A stretch of 64,000 nt of DNA from Desulfotalea sp. (GCA_002733995.1 NVXR01000011.1:1-64000); one strand, 5' to 3'. Positions 15,828 through 25,188 are shown, counted from the stretch's first letter. Made by a program: numbers and translations. Notes: a model not told the origin generated them from the sequence alone.

Positions 15828-16967
15828 TTGGCTATTGCCGTTACCGGAAATCGGTATTGTGTAGTAAAATGTTGTACCCTCCCCAGCCGTTGAGGTGAAG
15901 AATACCTTCCCTTTGAGGACATTTTCTCCGAAATATTTCATCGAATAGGTACCAAGACCGCGTCCATCATTGCCCTTAGTGGAGAAGTTTCTTTCAAAGA
16001 TACGGTTTGCTACTTTTTCCTTGATTTCGCCAGTATTCCAAACCTTAAATGTGAGAAAGCTCTCTTTTTGCTCAAACCATATTTTAACGGTTTCTCCAGA
16101 TGGGGTCGCCTCCAGTGCGTTGATCAGCATGTTGTGGAGGACGCGCCATAGCAATGAATGGTCTGTTATGAAGAAAATGGTATCTGGATGACAGCCTGAA
16201 AAATCAACATCCTTGCGGTCAGTGAGTGGATGTACTTTAAAAAATCCTTGTAATTCTTCTAAGATCTCTGAGGTTGAAATAGTTTTCCAGATTGGCTGAT
16301 AGGTGCTGGAGTGTTTTCGGGACAGGCAACGTTGAATAGTAATTTCATCTTGCAAGCGCAGGGCCGCTTGATAGATGGTTGTTGCGAGGGGTGACTTCTC
16401 CTGGGAGACTAATAGCTCACTGGCCCCCACGAGCATCTGTAACATATTACTCACATCGTGAAAAAATGTTCTTTCCAGGGCCTTTCTCTGTTGGTTTGCT
16501 GTGATGTCCTGTAAAAATAATAAAACAAATTGTTTGTTGGCAAGTTGTATTGGATAGGATTTTATAGAAAAAAACAAGTCGGCGTTATTGCCGTTAATCT
16601 CTGCGGAAATAGAGCAGGTTTTTTCAACTGGAGTGTCATGTTCAAGAGCTGAAGCTATCGCTATCGCAGCTCCGCAGGTGGAGCAGTGCTTAGATGTTCC
16701 GCATCCTGCCTGTTCCTTCTTAGCATGCATGCAGTTCACGGCTTCACCGGGGCGCAGGCCAAATACCTCTGTTGGATCTTTTACCCCAATAGTTTGCAAA
16801 AAAGCGTCGTTGGTAGCCACAATCTGGCGGTTTTCGTCAAGTATTAAGAGAAGACCTCCAACAGATTCGAGCATTTTTGATATTACAGGGTTGTTACTTA
16901 CAAGGTCAACTTTACGGTTGATCTCGTTGGGTGACGTTCTGTATGGTGGCGCGAAATGAGTTTGCAT
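15765..16967 (-). CDS. Orphan PAS-domain sensor histidine kinase with a cysteine cluster
   Basis: A soluble 400-residue kinase without membrane segments. A PAS domain lies at about residues 28-160 and contains a cysteine cluster (NCMHA, AGCGTSKHCSTCGAA, then KTCSIS) that may hold a metal centre or act as a redox switch. The dimerisation/phospho-acceptor box is TFFHDVSNMLQMLVGA (His about residue 190), followed by an HATPase domain with N-box HNMLINALEA, G1 GDGRGLGTYSMKY and G2 AGEGTTFYYTIP. No response regulator is adjacent. The C-terminus runs 63 bases into the 3' end of the convergent CcdA-like gene. Redox sensing is a guess from the cysteines and the neighbour. Confidence 0.87.
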   Translation of the reverse strand: MQTHFAPPYRTSPNEINRKVDLVSNNPVISKMLESVGGLLLILDENRQIVATNDAFLQTIGVKDPTEVFGLRPGEAVNCMHAKKEQAGCGTSKHCSTCGAAIAIASALEHDTPVEKTCSISAEINGNNADLFFSIKSYPIQLANKQFVLLFLQDITANQQRKALERTFFHDVSNMLQMLVGASELLVSQEKSPLATTIYQAALRLQDEITIQRCLSRKHSSTYQPIWKTISTSEILEELQGFFKVHPLTDRKDVDFSGCHPDTIFFITDHSLLWRVLHNMLINALEATPSGETVKIWFEQKESFLTFKVWNTGEIKEKVANRIFERNFSTKGNDGRGLGTYSMKYFGENVLKGKVFFTSTAGEGTTFYYTIPISGNGNSQSDEQTTRQPVIDNIHPSNNK

Positions 16968-17298
16968 AATTTGCTAGGCCTTTACTTTTGAAGAATGGAT
17001 TTAGGCGACCTCTTCAAAAATGACGTGTATAATTACTACATGTAATTGTAAATAATTTTACCGCAAAAAGAGGTAAAAAAAAAGTGTTTTCGGTGGTCTT
17101 ATTAGTTAGGAAGTCGTTTTGTTTAAACAATTGAATGTGAATAATTATTTTTATTGGACTTTTACGTTGGTTGGAGTTGATTGGCTGCTCGTGAAAGATA
17201 TGATGTTATATGTGTAATAGTATGTCTTGTGTAGAGAACTAGAGAGCCAGGGAGTCTAGTGAGGTAGAGCGAATAGTTCTTGTAGAGGAGGAACTCTT
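16968..17298. other. Intergenic region between kinase and radical SAM gene
   Basis: No gene is seen in these 331 bases. The stretch is AT-rich and must hold divergent promoters for the kinase (minus) and the radical SAM gene (plus). AGGAGGAACTC just before 17299 is a strong ribosome-binding site for the latter. No operator-like palindrome was recognised. Confidence 0.5.
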
Positions 17299-18420
17299 AT
17301 GCCTTCATCTTTAGAAAAAATAGATCATGTTCCAATTCAATCAATTCAGATTGAAACTACAAGCAGATGTACTTTAGATTGTATATCGTGTCTCAAATCC
17401 GTATATAAAAAATCGTGGCAGGAAAGGGAAATGGATGCGCCTCTTTTTTCACGTATTCTGGCCCAGGTCAGGCATGAAAAACCGGCAGTTCATTTGCAAG
17501 GTTGGGGGGAGCCTCTCGGGCAAGATGATTTTTTATCTTTTGTTCGACAGGTCAAAAAAGCGGATATGAGTGCCAGTTTTACCACCAATGGCACTGTGAT
17601 GACTGAAAATCTTGCCGAATCTTTAATGGCAACTGGTTTTGATGGGATTACTTTTTCTATGGCCGGGGCATGCTCCTTAACTCAAGACAAGCTTCGTGGG
17701 GTTGGCACGTTTGAGCGGTTATGTAAAGCAATTACGACCTTCGCTTCTGTCAGGGCGCGTTATCACGGTTCAGGCACACGGATCGCTGTAAACTATTTGT
17801 TGACACCCCAGAGTGTCAAAGAATTACCTAAGGCCGTTTCCTGGTGTCGTAGGGTTGGTGTCGATACCTTTGCCACGGTAAATCTTAGCCAAGTCAGTAG
17901 TCGGGTCCAGCAAACTCTTGCTTTTATACCCTCAAAAAAAGAGTCAAATCAATACCGCTTTTTACGCATCAGAACAAATATGAGTGCCTTGTTTGCTCGT
18001 ATGGAGCTTAAAATGAGGCCGTTTTATCCGCGGCTGCTTCCGGTCTGTAATAAAGACCCATTAAACAATTTATTCATTAGCGCAACAGGGGATGTTTCGC
18101 CCTGCGTATTTCTAGCTCCTCCAGTAAAAAATGGAATTGTCTGGCGGTGGGAGGGATTGGCTGTTTGGCAAAAAAACTTTGTTATGGGGAATGTGAATAA
18201 TCTTCCATTGAAAGAAATATGGACGAGCAAGAAGGCCGAGATGTTCAGGGAGAAATTTAAGAAAAGAAAGGCGTATTATGACGAAAGGCTTGCTCGTGTC
18301 AGCTTCTCCATGTCTGGCTCTGTGGAACTAGAGACTGCTATTGGTGAAATAAAAAAGTACTTTAGTTCCCACCCTCCTCCAGAGCAATGTTTGGCCTGCG
18401 CACAATTGTACGGCTACTGA
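17299..18420 (+). CDS. Radical SAM protein with SPASM-like C-terminal cysteine region, function unknown
   Basis: A 373-residue protein. The radical SAM cluster motif CTLDCISC (CX3CX2C, about residues 28-35) follows the usual QIETTSR strand; LQGWGEPLGQ is the glycine-rich SAM-binding (GGE-like) block and FTTNGTVM the next conserved strand. The C-terminal part has further cysteines: VCNKDP, DVSPCVFL and a terminal ECLACAQ-like group (EQCLACAQLYGY), consistent with a SPASM or twitch domain binding auxiliary iron-sulfur clusters. Such enzymes often modify peptides or act in anaerobic maturation. No small precursor peptide gene was seen next to it, and the substrate is unknown. It is monocistronic and convergent with a LysR gene 20 bp away. 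Confidence 0.85.
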   Translation: MPSSLEKIDHVPIQSIQIETTSRCTLDCISCLKSVYKKSWQEREMDAPLFSRILAQVRHEKPAVHLQGWGEPLGQDDFLSFVRQVKKADMSASFTTNGTVMTENLAESLMATGFDGITFSMAGACSLTQDKLRGVGTFERLCKAITTFASVRARYHGSGTRIAVNYLLTPQSVKELPKAVSWCRRVGVDTFATVNLSQVSSRVQQTLAFIPSKKESNQYRFLRIRTNMSALFARMELKMRPFYPRLLPVCNKDPLNNLFISATGDVSPCVFLAPPVKNGIVWRWEGLAVWQKNFVMGNVNNLPLKEIWTSKKAEMFREKFKKRKAYYDERLARVSFSMSGSVELETAIGEIKKYFSSHPPPEQCLACAQLYGY

Positions 18421-18440
18421 GAAGAAGATGGCGCCCGATG

Positions 18441-19358
18441 TTATGCAGATTTTGCTACCTCGCCTAGCAGCCAGTTGCGAAAAGCTGTGACCCGTGGTGT
18501 GTTCGTGTTCTCATGCATAGTGACTATATAATATGCCTGGTCTGTGAGCAGCTTTTTACCTATGGGGGCGACTAGCAGGCCAGCCTCAATGTCTAATTGC
18601 ACCAGTCGATTCCTGCCAATGGCGACACCTATGCCGTTTGTTGCCGCGCTGACGGCGGCAATATTTTGATCAAAACTGAGGCCTGACTGGGGGCTGAAGG
18701 TATGTAAGCGCATGCGTTCGAACCAGAGCTTCCACTCAGAGTAATACTGGGCATGTGCCCAAGGCTGGCTGTCATGGAGGAGTAAGCACTGTTGCAAGGC
18801 CTGGGGGTTTTTCCAGAGAGAAAATTGATCGGCATATTTTTCTGAACATACCGGGAAAAAAAATTCGTCCATGAGAAAAGTAACATTGAGGTCAGGGTAG
18901 GTGCCTTTGCCGTAGTAGATGGCCAGATCTATATGTTCGCATTCAAAATCAACGAGGTCATTCCTACAACGGAAATGAATTGATATTCCAGGGTTTTTTT
19001 CTGTAAAACTTTTCAGACGCGGAGCGAGCCATTTGCTAGCAAGTGTCGGCGGACAGGATATATTTAAATTACCATTGAGCTCTTTACGCTTGATGCTCTC
19101 GATTTCGCCACTTATTTCAAGCAGGGAGCCCTGTACTGTTGTTAATAATCTCTGGCCTTTGTCGGTGAGGATAATGCGTCGAGTGAGGCGGTGAAACAAT
19201 GAGAACCCGAGGATGTCTTCGAGTTTACGGATGTTTTGACTGATGGCGCCCTGGGTGACACAGAGTTCTTCAGCAGCTTTAGAAAAGCTCTGATACTTGG
19301 CTACACAAACAAATATAGGCATGAGGTGCAGTGCGTGTCGGAGAGTTGATTGGTCCAT
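18441..19358 (-). CDS. LysR family regulator, probable activator of the D-serine dehydratase gene
   Basis: A 305-residue LysR protein. The winged helix-turn-helix is at about residues 12-70 (FVCVAKYQSFSKAAEELCVT, then QGAISQNIRKLEDILG and LFHRLTRRIILTDKG), followed by the two-lobed effector domain. It is closest in style to GcvA/DsdC-type members. The gene is divergent from the DsdA-type gene at 19520 with 161 bp between them, the arrangement of dsdC and dsdXA in enterobacteria, so it probably senses D-serine or a related amino acid and controls that gene. The start at 19358 has AGGA upstream. The dsdC symbol is withheld because GcvA-like proteins look alike. Confidence 0.88.
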   Translation of the reverse strand: MDQSTLRHALHLMPIFVCVAKYQSFSKAAEELCVTQGAISQNIRKLEDILGFSLFHRLTRRIILTDKGQRLLTTVQGSLLEISGEIESIKRKELNGNLNISCPPTLASKWLAPRLKSFTEKNPGISIHFRCRNDLVDFECEHIDLAIYYGKGTYPDLNVTFLMDEFFFPVCSEKYADQFSLWKNPQALQQCLLLHDSQPWAHAQYYSEWKLWFERMRLHTFSPQSGLSFDQNIAAVSAATNGIGVAIGRNRLVQLDIEAGLLVAPIGKKLLTDQAYYIVTMHENTNTPRVTAFRNWLLGEVAKSA

Positions 19359-19519
19359 AGATTAGTCCTGCTAATGTGTCGATTGCAAATTTTCGTTTGT
19401 CGATCTGTCTGTACAGTGCTAAGGATACACGCACATTCAAAATTAAATGTTTTGTATCACAAAAACGTAAATGAAGCGACCTGTAGAAGAAAGGTTTATT
19501 ATTATTACTGCTTTTAATT

Positions 19520-20887
19520 ATGTACTGTTGCATGGTAGAGGCTATGGAAACAATCATCCAAGGTAAGTCTTTAGAGACCTGGCTGGCAACCTGTCCGGTG
19601 TTGAAAGATATTATATCTTTACGGCCCACATTCTGGATTAATCCCGATAAAAAATCCTTTATCCCAGGTGGGACGGAGGTTGGGGTAAGTCGTGCAGATG
19701 TTGAAGATGCGGCGGATAGGCTGGAGAGATTTCGTCCTTTGCTGGCCGAGGCTTTTGAGGAGACCGCGCCAGTGCAAGGTGAAATAGAGTCTCCTTTACA
19801 GCAAATTCCTGTGATGCAGAAAGAGCTGTCGAGCAGGTATCACTGCAGCGCCGGCACCTTGTATGTAAAACTAGATAGTCATCTGCCCATTTCTGGATCG
19901 ATTAAGGCAAGAGGCGGAATTTATGAAATCCTCAAGTTTGCCGAAACGACAGCTATCAATTATGGACTGCTGAAATTAAAAGATAATTATAAAAAGTTAC
20001 TCTCCCCAGAGTGCCGTGAACTGTTCGGGAAATACTCCATTGTAGTGGGATCAACGGGTAATTTGGGGCTGAGTATAGGAATTATTAGTATTGCCTTGGG
20101 TTTTTCAGTAACTGTTCATATGTCCGCCGATGCAAAACAGTGGAAAAAAGATAAGTTACGGTCTCTTGGCGTGAACGTTGTAGAGCATGACGCGGATTAT
20201 AGTGTTGCAGTGGCACAGGGAAGGGCGGAGGCGGAAGCTGATTCACACTGCCATTTCGTAGATGATGAAGCCTCAAAAGATCTTTTTTTAGGATATGCAG
20301 TTGCTGGGGAACGGTTAAAGAGGCAGTTTGCAGAACGGGCAATAGTTGTGGACGCTACACACCCTCTGTTTGTCTACCTCCCCTGTGGTGTTGGTGGCGG
20401 TCCTGGGGGGATAACCTACGGTCTAAAGCTGGCCTTTGGGGACAATGTCCACTGTTTCTTTGGTGAACCAACCCAAGCTCCCGCAATGCTGGTGGGGTTG
20501 GCTACTGGTTTGCACGATACTGTATCTGCAACCGATTTTGGTGTGGTAAATAAAACAATCGCCGATGGACTTGCGGTGAGCAGGCCTTCGGGTTTTGTTA
20601 GCCGGATCATGCAGCATTTGCTTGCCGGGGTTTTTACGGTAAATGACAAAGAAATGTATCGGTTACTGACGCTTTTTTGGCGGTGTGAAAAAATTTGTCT
20701 TGAACCCTCGGCTCTGGTAGGGTTTTCTGGATACTCACGAGTGAAAGCTGTGCTGGAAAGTGTCCCGGGAGCTGAGCAACAACATGCCAGTCATCTGGTC
20801 TGGGCCACGGGAGGCAGCATGGTGCCGGAGCTTGTGTGGCAGGACTATAATAGACAAGGGAAAAAGTATTTAGTTCACCCGGGATAG
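19520..20887 (+). CDS. dsdA: D-serine dehydratase (D-serine ammonia-lyase)
   Basis: Up to 455 residues; in-frame ATGs at 19520, 19532 and 19544 leave the start open. The PLP-dependent enzyme converts D-serine to pyruvate and ammonia. The PLP lysine is in [13 protein letters not shown] (about residues 123-135), identical in type to E. coli DsdA; the phosphate-binding glycines follow in [12 protein letters not shown], and [18 protein letters not shown] and [18 protein letters not shown] are family blocks. A glycine-rich [10 protein letters not shown] loop binds the cofactor phosphate. A divergent LysR gene and a downstream amino-acid symporter suggest a D-amino-acid utilisation or detoxification module. 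In enterobacteria the partner transporter is DsdX; here its place is taken by an AGCS symporter. Confidence 0.93.
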   Translation: MYCCMVEAMETIIQGKSLETWLATCPVLKDIISLRPTFWINPDKKSFIPGGTEVGVSRADVEDAADRLERFRPLLAEAFEETAPVQGEIESPLQQIPVMQKELSSRYHCSAGTLYVKLDSHLPISGSIKARGGIYEILKFAETTAINYGLLKLKDNYKKLLSPECRELFGKYSIVVGSTGNLGLSIGIISIALGFSVTVHMSADAKQWKKDKLRSLGVNVVEHDADYSVAVAQGRAEAEADSHCHFVDDEASKDLFLGYAVAGERLKRQFAERAIVVDATHPLFVYLPCGVGGGPGGITYGLKLAFGDNVHCFFGEPTQAPAMLVGLATGLHDTVSATDFGVVNKTIADGLAVSRPSGFVSRIMQHLLAGVFTVNDKEMYRLLTLFWRCEKICLEPSALVGFSGYSRVKAVLESVPGAEQQHASHLVWATGGSMVPELVWQDYNRQGKKYLVHPG

Positions 20888-21214
20888 TCATTATATCGTC
20901 CAATATCCATGATGGCGTTGGGAGTTATGCTGTGGTCAATAACCATGTCCGAGGCTAAAATTCTCACGGGTCATGGGCTCAACTGAAGAGTATTGACTAC
21001 TCTTAAGCTATTCTTTCGTGCCTTACAGATTGTTGTCTGGCATGCAATAAAGAAAAAAATCTGCAATTGATAGCTATTCCGGCTTATTTCCCGGGCACCG
21101 GGGGTTGGAAATAGCGAGTATGTTTTGCTTGTTGGCTACTTGTAGACAACGGGTATTAGAGTGTGTCCCCGGTTTGCGGGGGCATTGGGGACAATCAACA
21201 TTCTAGGAGGAATT
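20888..21214. other. Leader region of the AGCS symporter gene with competing hairpins
   Basis: No gene in this 327-base gap. A weak hairpin AAGAGTA/TACTCTT at 20986-21004 may end dsdA transcription. Nearer the symporter, TGTCCCC (21164-21170) can pair with GGGGACA (21187-21193), while its CCCC plus the next G can instead pair with CGGGG (21077-like position 21177-21181); the two pairings exclude each other. This lies about 20 bases before the AGGAGG ribosome-binding site, so a translational or transcriptional switch is possible. It does not match the glycine riboswitch pattern that often precedes such symporters. Confidence 0.4.
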
Positions 21215-22549
21215 ATGGAGACATTAGATGCAATTGTAAGCAAAATAAATGCTTTTGCTTGGGGACCGCCTATGCTCATTTTACTCGTTGGTACAGGGTT
21301 CTGGCTGACTATTAATTTGCGGGGTATACAGTTTACTAAGCTTGGACATGCTCTGTATCTAGCTCTTATAAAACGTAAAGAAGACGGTGATGAGCCTGGG
21401 GATATCACTCATTTTCAGGCACTGATGACAGCCTTGGCCGCTACGGTTGGTACCGGTAATATTGCTGGTGTTGCAACTGCTATTGCCATTGGTGGACCCG
21501 GTGCATTGTTTTGGATGTGGATCACCGGTCTTGTCGGTATGGCGACCAAGTATGCTGAGGCAATCTTGGCTGTTAAGTATCGTGAAGTTGATGCAAAAGG
21601 CGAGATGTGTGGTGGACCTATGTACTATATCTCCAAGGGTTTGAACATGCCTTGGCTTGGTACTGTCTTTGCTGTCTTTGCCGCTATGGCTGCATTTGGA
21701 ATTGGTAATATGGTTCAGTCTAACTCCGTGGCTGATGCTGTTGAAGCAACGTTCCATATTCCTTTCTGGGTGACCGGTTTGACCCTGATGGCTCTTTCCG
21801 CAGTTGTTATTCTTGGTGGAATTAAATCAATTGCAAAGGTAACCAGCGTTTTGGTTCCGATTATGATTTTCTTCTATGTTCTTGCTGCAGGTTATATTAT
21901 CATCAGCAATATTACCGAGGTTCCGGCTGCTATTATGTTTATTGTTAAGCAGGCGTTTAATCCTACCGCTGCAGTGGGAGGGTTTACCGGTGCGACAATA
22001 ATGATGGCCATTCGTTTTGGTGTAGCCCGTGGTGTTTTCTCTAATGAATCTGGACTTGGAAGTGCACCAATTGCTGCTGCTGCTGCCCAGACAAAGAGCC
22101 CAACCTCACAGGCTCTCGTATCAATGACTCAGACCTTTATTGATACCATCGTAGTTTGTACTATGACTGGTCTCGTCTTGATTTTGACCGGAGCATGGTC
22201 AAACGGTCAAACCGGTGCTGAGCTAACCACAACGGCCTTTGAACTTGGTATGCCTGGTGGTGGTCTTATTGTAACTATTGGGATTATACTTTTTGCCTAT
22301 TCTACCATTCTCGGTTGGTGTTACTATGGTGAAAAATCCATCGAATATCTTTTCGGTGTTAAATCTGTAATGCCTTATCGTATTGTTTTCATCTTGTTTA
22401 TTGGTGTCGGTGCGGTTGCTAAGCTGAGTCTTGTATGGAATATTTCTGATACACTCAATGGTCTTATGGCGGTACCAAACCTTATCGGTTTGATTCTGCT
22501 GACCCCTGTTGTAGTTTCAGAAACCAAGAAGTATTTTGCAGAGAAGTAA
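21215..22549 (+). CDS. Sodium:alanine/glycine symporter, AGCS family
   Basis: A 444-residue membrane protein from the ATG at 21215, which follows AGGAGGAATT; an upstream in-frame start at 21161 is not supported. About eleven membrane segments. AGCS signatures are [20 protein letters not shown] (sodium and substrate site), [20 protein letters not shown] (with the M-x-T-K-Y-A-E block), [11 protein letters not shown] and [19 protein letters not shown]. It imports alanine, glycine or possibly D-isomers together with sodium. Proximity to dsdA suggests D-serine or D-alanine uptake (inference). A very strong terminator follows. Confidence 0.93.
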   Translation: METLDAIVSKINAFAWGPPMLILLVGTGFWLTINLRGIQFTKLGHALYLALIKRKEDGDEPGDITHFQALMTALAATVGTGNIAGVATAIAIGGPGALFWMWITGLVGMATKYAEAILAVKYREVDAKGEMCGGPMYYISKGLNMPWLGTVFAVFAAMAAFGIGNMVQSNSVADAVEATFHIPFWVTGLTLMALSAVVILGGIKSIAKVTSVLVPIMIFFYVLAAGYIIISNITEVPAAIMFIVKQAFNPTAAVGGFTGATIMMAIRFGVARGVFSNESGLGSAPIAAAAAQTKSPTSQALVSMTQTFIDTIVVCTMTGLVLILTGAWSNGQTGAELTTTAFELGMPGGGLIVTIGIILFAYSTILGWCYYGEKSIEYLFGVKSVMPYRIVFILFIGVGAVAKLSLVWNISDTLNGLMAVPNLIGLILLTPVVVSETKKYFAEK

Positions 22550-22583
22550 GATGCACTGAATTCAAGCTGTTCTGAATTTATGA

Positions 22584-22615
22584 AAGACCCTTTCCACACC
22601 TGTGGAAAGGGTCTT
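22584..22615 (+). terminator. Rho-independent terminator of the symporter gene
   Basis: AAGACCCTTTCCAC pairs perfectly with GTGGAAAGGGTCTT (14 bp, 4-base loop), followed after three bases by TTGTTTTT. This is a textbook intrinsic terminator 35 bp after the stop codon. Confidence 0.93.
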
Positions 22616-22620
22616 CCTTG

Positions 22621-22880
22621 TTTTTAATAGATGTGTTTTATGGGAGTTGGTGTTGTTTTGAAACACAAGGTAAGCGAAATTGTCGAGGGGGCGAGTTCAT
22701 ACCTCTTGAAGAAGTGGTTGTAACTGTTTATGAGTGCTTCAAAGTTATTCAGATCGGGGCATTAAAGCATGCAGGTGTGGGGTGCAAAGACTGCAATGAA
22801 CGGAGTTGGAGTGGTGCGAAAGAGTTACAGGGCATCAGTATAGTAGAGTCAATAATTGTTGTGTTTGGTAAGACGTCGTA
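22621..22880. other. Intergenic region after the symporter
   Basis: The only open frame (22618-22926, plus) has no recognisable features, starts within the terminator T-run and overlaps the next minus-strand gene. I regard the stretch as non-coding. Confidence 0.45.
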
Positions 22881-23150
22881 TTACAAACAATATTTTTCCA
22901 ATTTCTTTGTTAAGTTTGCAACATGATTTGATTTTTCGCAATGGGAGCCAGTTTTTGGGTTGCATTCAAGAAGAATCCCCATAACTTTATCTGCTACAGT
23001 ATCGCAACCAGCATCTTCAAGTTGTGACAGTACTTTTGACATAAGTTTACTAAATTCTTCACATTGTGCATAATCAGCTGTGGCACGCTGATGCAGAGAA
23101 ATTGCCTTTAGCACATTTTTTTTGATGTTATTGGGAATCTTTTTAGCCAT
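22881..23150 (-). CDS. Small hypothetical protein, 89 residues
   Basis: Not recognised. A mostly helical, lysine-rich soluble protein with four cysteines spaced through the chain (one each near residues 29 and 49, then ECNP and SHCEKS about residues 63-72, and a terminal YCL). The coding look is reasonable (balanced composition, MAKKIPNNIKK start), but only a weak purine-rich sequence (AACAGAAAAAG) precedes the ATG. It stands alone, antisense to a weak alternative frame. It may be a lineage-specific small protein; no function is proposed. Confidence 0.5.
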   Translation of the reverse strand: MAKKIPNNIKKNVLKAISLHQRATADYAQCEEFSKLMSKVLSQLEDAGCDTVADKVMGILLECNPKTGSHCEKSNHVANLTKKLEKYCL

Positions 23151-23561
23151 CTTTTTCTGTTATGTAGTAGTTTAAGTATATAGTTTATTACTTACAGTGG
23201 TGGGTGTCAATTGTGTTCCGTTTATATGCCTATTATAGTGATGCTCTCCTCGCATTTTCATGAAAGTGTATTGTAGTTGAGTTAAACAATTGAGAGCATA
23301 ATATTATTAATGCCCTTTTTTCGCAGGAAAGGGCGTATAATATTTATTAAGGATAGATCCAGCGGTACTACAGTCTGCTTTGTGTGGGCAATACGCATTG
23401 CCTACTTGGTGTCTTGCAAGAAACGGAAAAGTCTGCTGTTGACCCCGTTGTACTGCCGGACTATAGGACTGGTGGAGTGTCATAACATAGGTGCAACGTA
23501 ACAGTTATTGACCCGTTGGCAAAGAAGCCTATGGTGATAAAAAACATCAACAAAGTTATAT
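23151..23561. other. Intergenic region with a short hairpin
   Basis: No supported gene in 411 bases; the frame at 23310-23501 looks spurious. GCCCTTT near 23312 can pair with AAAGGGC near 23329. The element ATTGAGAGCATAATATTA at 23289 recurs, with one change, at 46798. Confidence 0.4.
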
Positions 23562-23567
23562 GTGGTT

Positions 23568-23795
23568 ATGTCCAATTATATTGAAAAACAATGTTCAGGG
23601 TGTGGACAAAAGCTGCGTTTTCCAAAACACGTAGGTGGGGTGGTTATGGTCTGTCCGACCTGTGGCAAAAAATTCAGCTCGGATTTTAAACTGGGTTTAA
23701 TAGGGCGAAAGGCCCATTGTGGGGTTGTAAGTTCGATATTTGAGCTTCCCACCACTCTTTTTGAACGTCTTTCGCGTTATTTTCGTATGAAATAA
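23568..23795 (+). CDS. Small zinc-ribbon protein
   Basis: About 75 residues (ATG at 23568; a GTG two codons upstream is also possible). Two CxxC knuckles, CSGCGQKLRFPKHVGGVVMV followed by CPTCGKKF, form a zinc ribbon of the type found in MJ0042/thioredoxin-like and putative transcription-related small proteins. The C-terminal half is short and has no known motif. The gene is isolated, between a small hypothetical protein and the YeiH-type exporter. Zinc binding is a safe inference; the role is unknown. Confidence 0.7.
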   Translation: MSNYIEKQCSGCGQKLRFPKHVGGVVMVCPTCGKKFSSDFKLGLIGRKAHCGVVSSIFELPTTLFERLSRYFRMK

Positions 23796-23937
23796 CCAAA
23801 TCCTAGTCTCAATAATTTGGTAGCTCTTTAGCGTCATTCTTGCTTCGTCCAGTAAGGGTTTGGCAATGGGCAACCGTTATACTGCTGTGAAGAACTGAAG
23901 AGTTACAATATTTAAACATTTATTAATAAAGAGAAAA

Positions 23938-25026
23938 ATGAAGGAAAATCAATCAGAAAAGAGTTCTGAAATAGATCAGGAAGATAGAACAATTTTAGTG
24001 GAGTTTGCTGAGAAATTTAGTTTTTTCCTGCCCCCTGAAGCTGCGGTGAAGATACCTGGTCTCATGCTAACTATGTGTATCGCCGCAATTGCGCTTTACA
24101 CCGGCGCCCAACTGGCCTATGTGACGCCACTTATTGTTGCCATGGGTATTGGCATTCTTCTGCGAAATGCTTTTATTCTTCTGCCGGCATATAAGGCAGG
24201 TATAACGTATTCGATCCGTACAGTTCTACGTTTTGCAGTGGCACTGTTGGGAGCACGAATCACTTTTGCCCAAATTGGTGGTCTCGGTTGGGAGGGGATC
24301 GTACTCGCGACGGGCCCATTGCTTATAACTCTTTTTATGACTATCTGGTTTGGCAGATTGTTGAAATGTGATCATTCCCAGACTCTGCTTATTGCAACAG
24401 GAACCTCGATTTGTGGTGCTTCAGCAATTATGACGGCGGGTGCCGTGACCCAGGCGAAAGAAGATAACGTTGTGGTGGCTATCAGTTCTATTACCGTATT
24501 CGGCACTATTCTGATGCTGTTGTATCCCGCTGTGCATAATATGGGATTCCTGCATCTGACCGCTAAAGAATATGGAGTTTGGTCAGGTTCGTCTATCCAT
24601 GAGGTAGCCCAGGTAATAGCTGCAGCGTTTGGTGGCGGGGAAGAGAGTGGTGAAATAGGTACGATCATTAAGCTCACAAGGGTTGCATGCCTTGTACCCT
24701 TTGCCTTTGCTATTTCATTCATGTCTGCCAAAGGTATGATCAAACCCGGTGGAAGTGAGGAGAAGGGTGAGGTGAAATTCCCTCTTTTTCTATTCGGTTT
24801 CTTAGGTATGGTAATACTTAATTCGAATGACTTTTTCACCGTTAAGGCGATTGCCTCTATTGAAACAGTTGATATGTTTCTGCTGACTATGGCAATGGGG
24901 GCGATGGGGCTTGAAACAGACTTTAAGAGGCTCCTGCATATTGGTTATAAGCCTTTGGTGCTGTCAATCTTTGCAACGTGTACAATATCCACTACAAGTC
25001 TCTGTTTGATTTATCTCTTGTATTAA
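23938..25026 (+). CDS. YeiH/UPF0324 family putative sulfate exporter
   Basis: A 362-residue membrane protein with a short charged N-terminal tail and roughly ten membrane segments. Family motifs are LRFAVALLGARITFAQI, ATGTSICGASAIMTAGAV and GVWSGSSIHEVAQVIAAAFG. The family is annotated as putative sulfate or sulfonate-related anion exporters, and members occur often in sulfur-metabolising bacteria, which fits the dsr genes in the window, but direct biochemical proof is sparse. The start has a purine-rich AAAGAGAAAA just upstream. A long hairpin follows the stop. Confidence 0.88.
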   Translation: MKENQSEKSSEIDQEDRTILVEFAEKFSFFLPPEAAVKIPGLMLTMCIAAIALYTGAQLAYVTPLIVAMGIGILLRNAFILLPAYKAGITYSIRTVLRFAVALLGARITFAQIGGLGWEGIVLATGPLLITLFMTIWFGRLLKCDHSQTLLIATGTSICGASAIMTAGAVTQAKEDNVVVAISSITVFGTILMLLYPAVHNMGFLHLTAKEYGVWSGSSIHEVAQVIAAAFGGGEESGEIGTIIKLTRVACLVPFAFAISFMSAKGMIKPGGSEEKGEVKFPLFLFGFLGMVILNSNDFFTVKAIASIETVDMFLLTMAMGAMGLETDFKRLLHIGYKPLVLSIFATCTISTTSLCLIYLLY

Positions 25027-25045
25027 TCCTTCTTGTATCGACTGT

Positions 25046-25079
25046 CCCCCTTATGCCCATGCAAATGGACGTAAGGGGG
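25046..25079. terminator. Bidirectional hairpin between convergent yeiH-like gene and tex
   Basis: CCCCCTTA pairs with TAAGGGGG and the stem continues with one mismatch through GCCCAT/ATGGAC to a GCAA (GNRA-type) tetraloop. It separates two convergent genes. T-runs are short on both sides. Confidence 0.75.
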
Positions 25080-25188
25080 CGGCTGTGTCCTGTATTTATC
25101 TATCGTTTTTTTAATGAATAAGGCAATAAATAACAATCTGTTGTCGGCCCTTCACCTGTATTAATACCATCCCCACGGGAAGTATGGT

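Noticed and set aside
20888..21214. Glycine riboswitch upstream of the AGCS gene
   Set aside because: I looked for the tandem aptamer core and did not find the conserved segments; only simple competing hairpins are visible.
22618..22926. Plus-strand frame of 102 codons after the symporter terminator
   Set aside because: Starts in the terminator T-run, no ribosome site, no recognisable motif, overlaps the 22881 gene.
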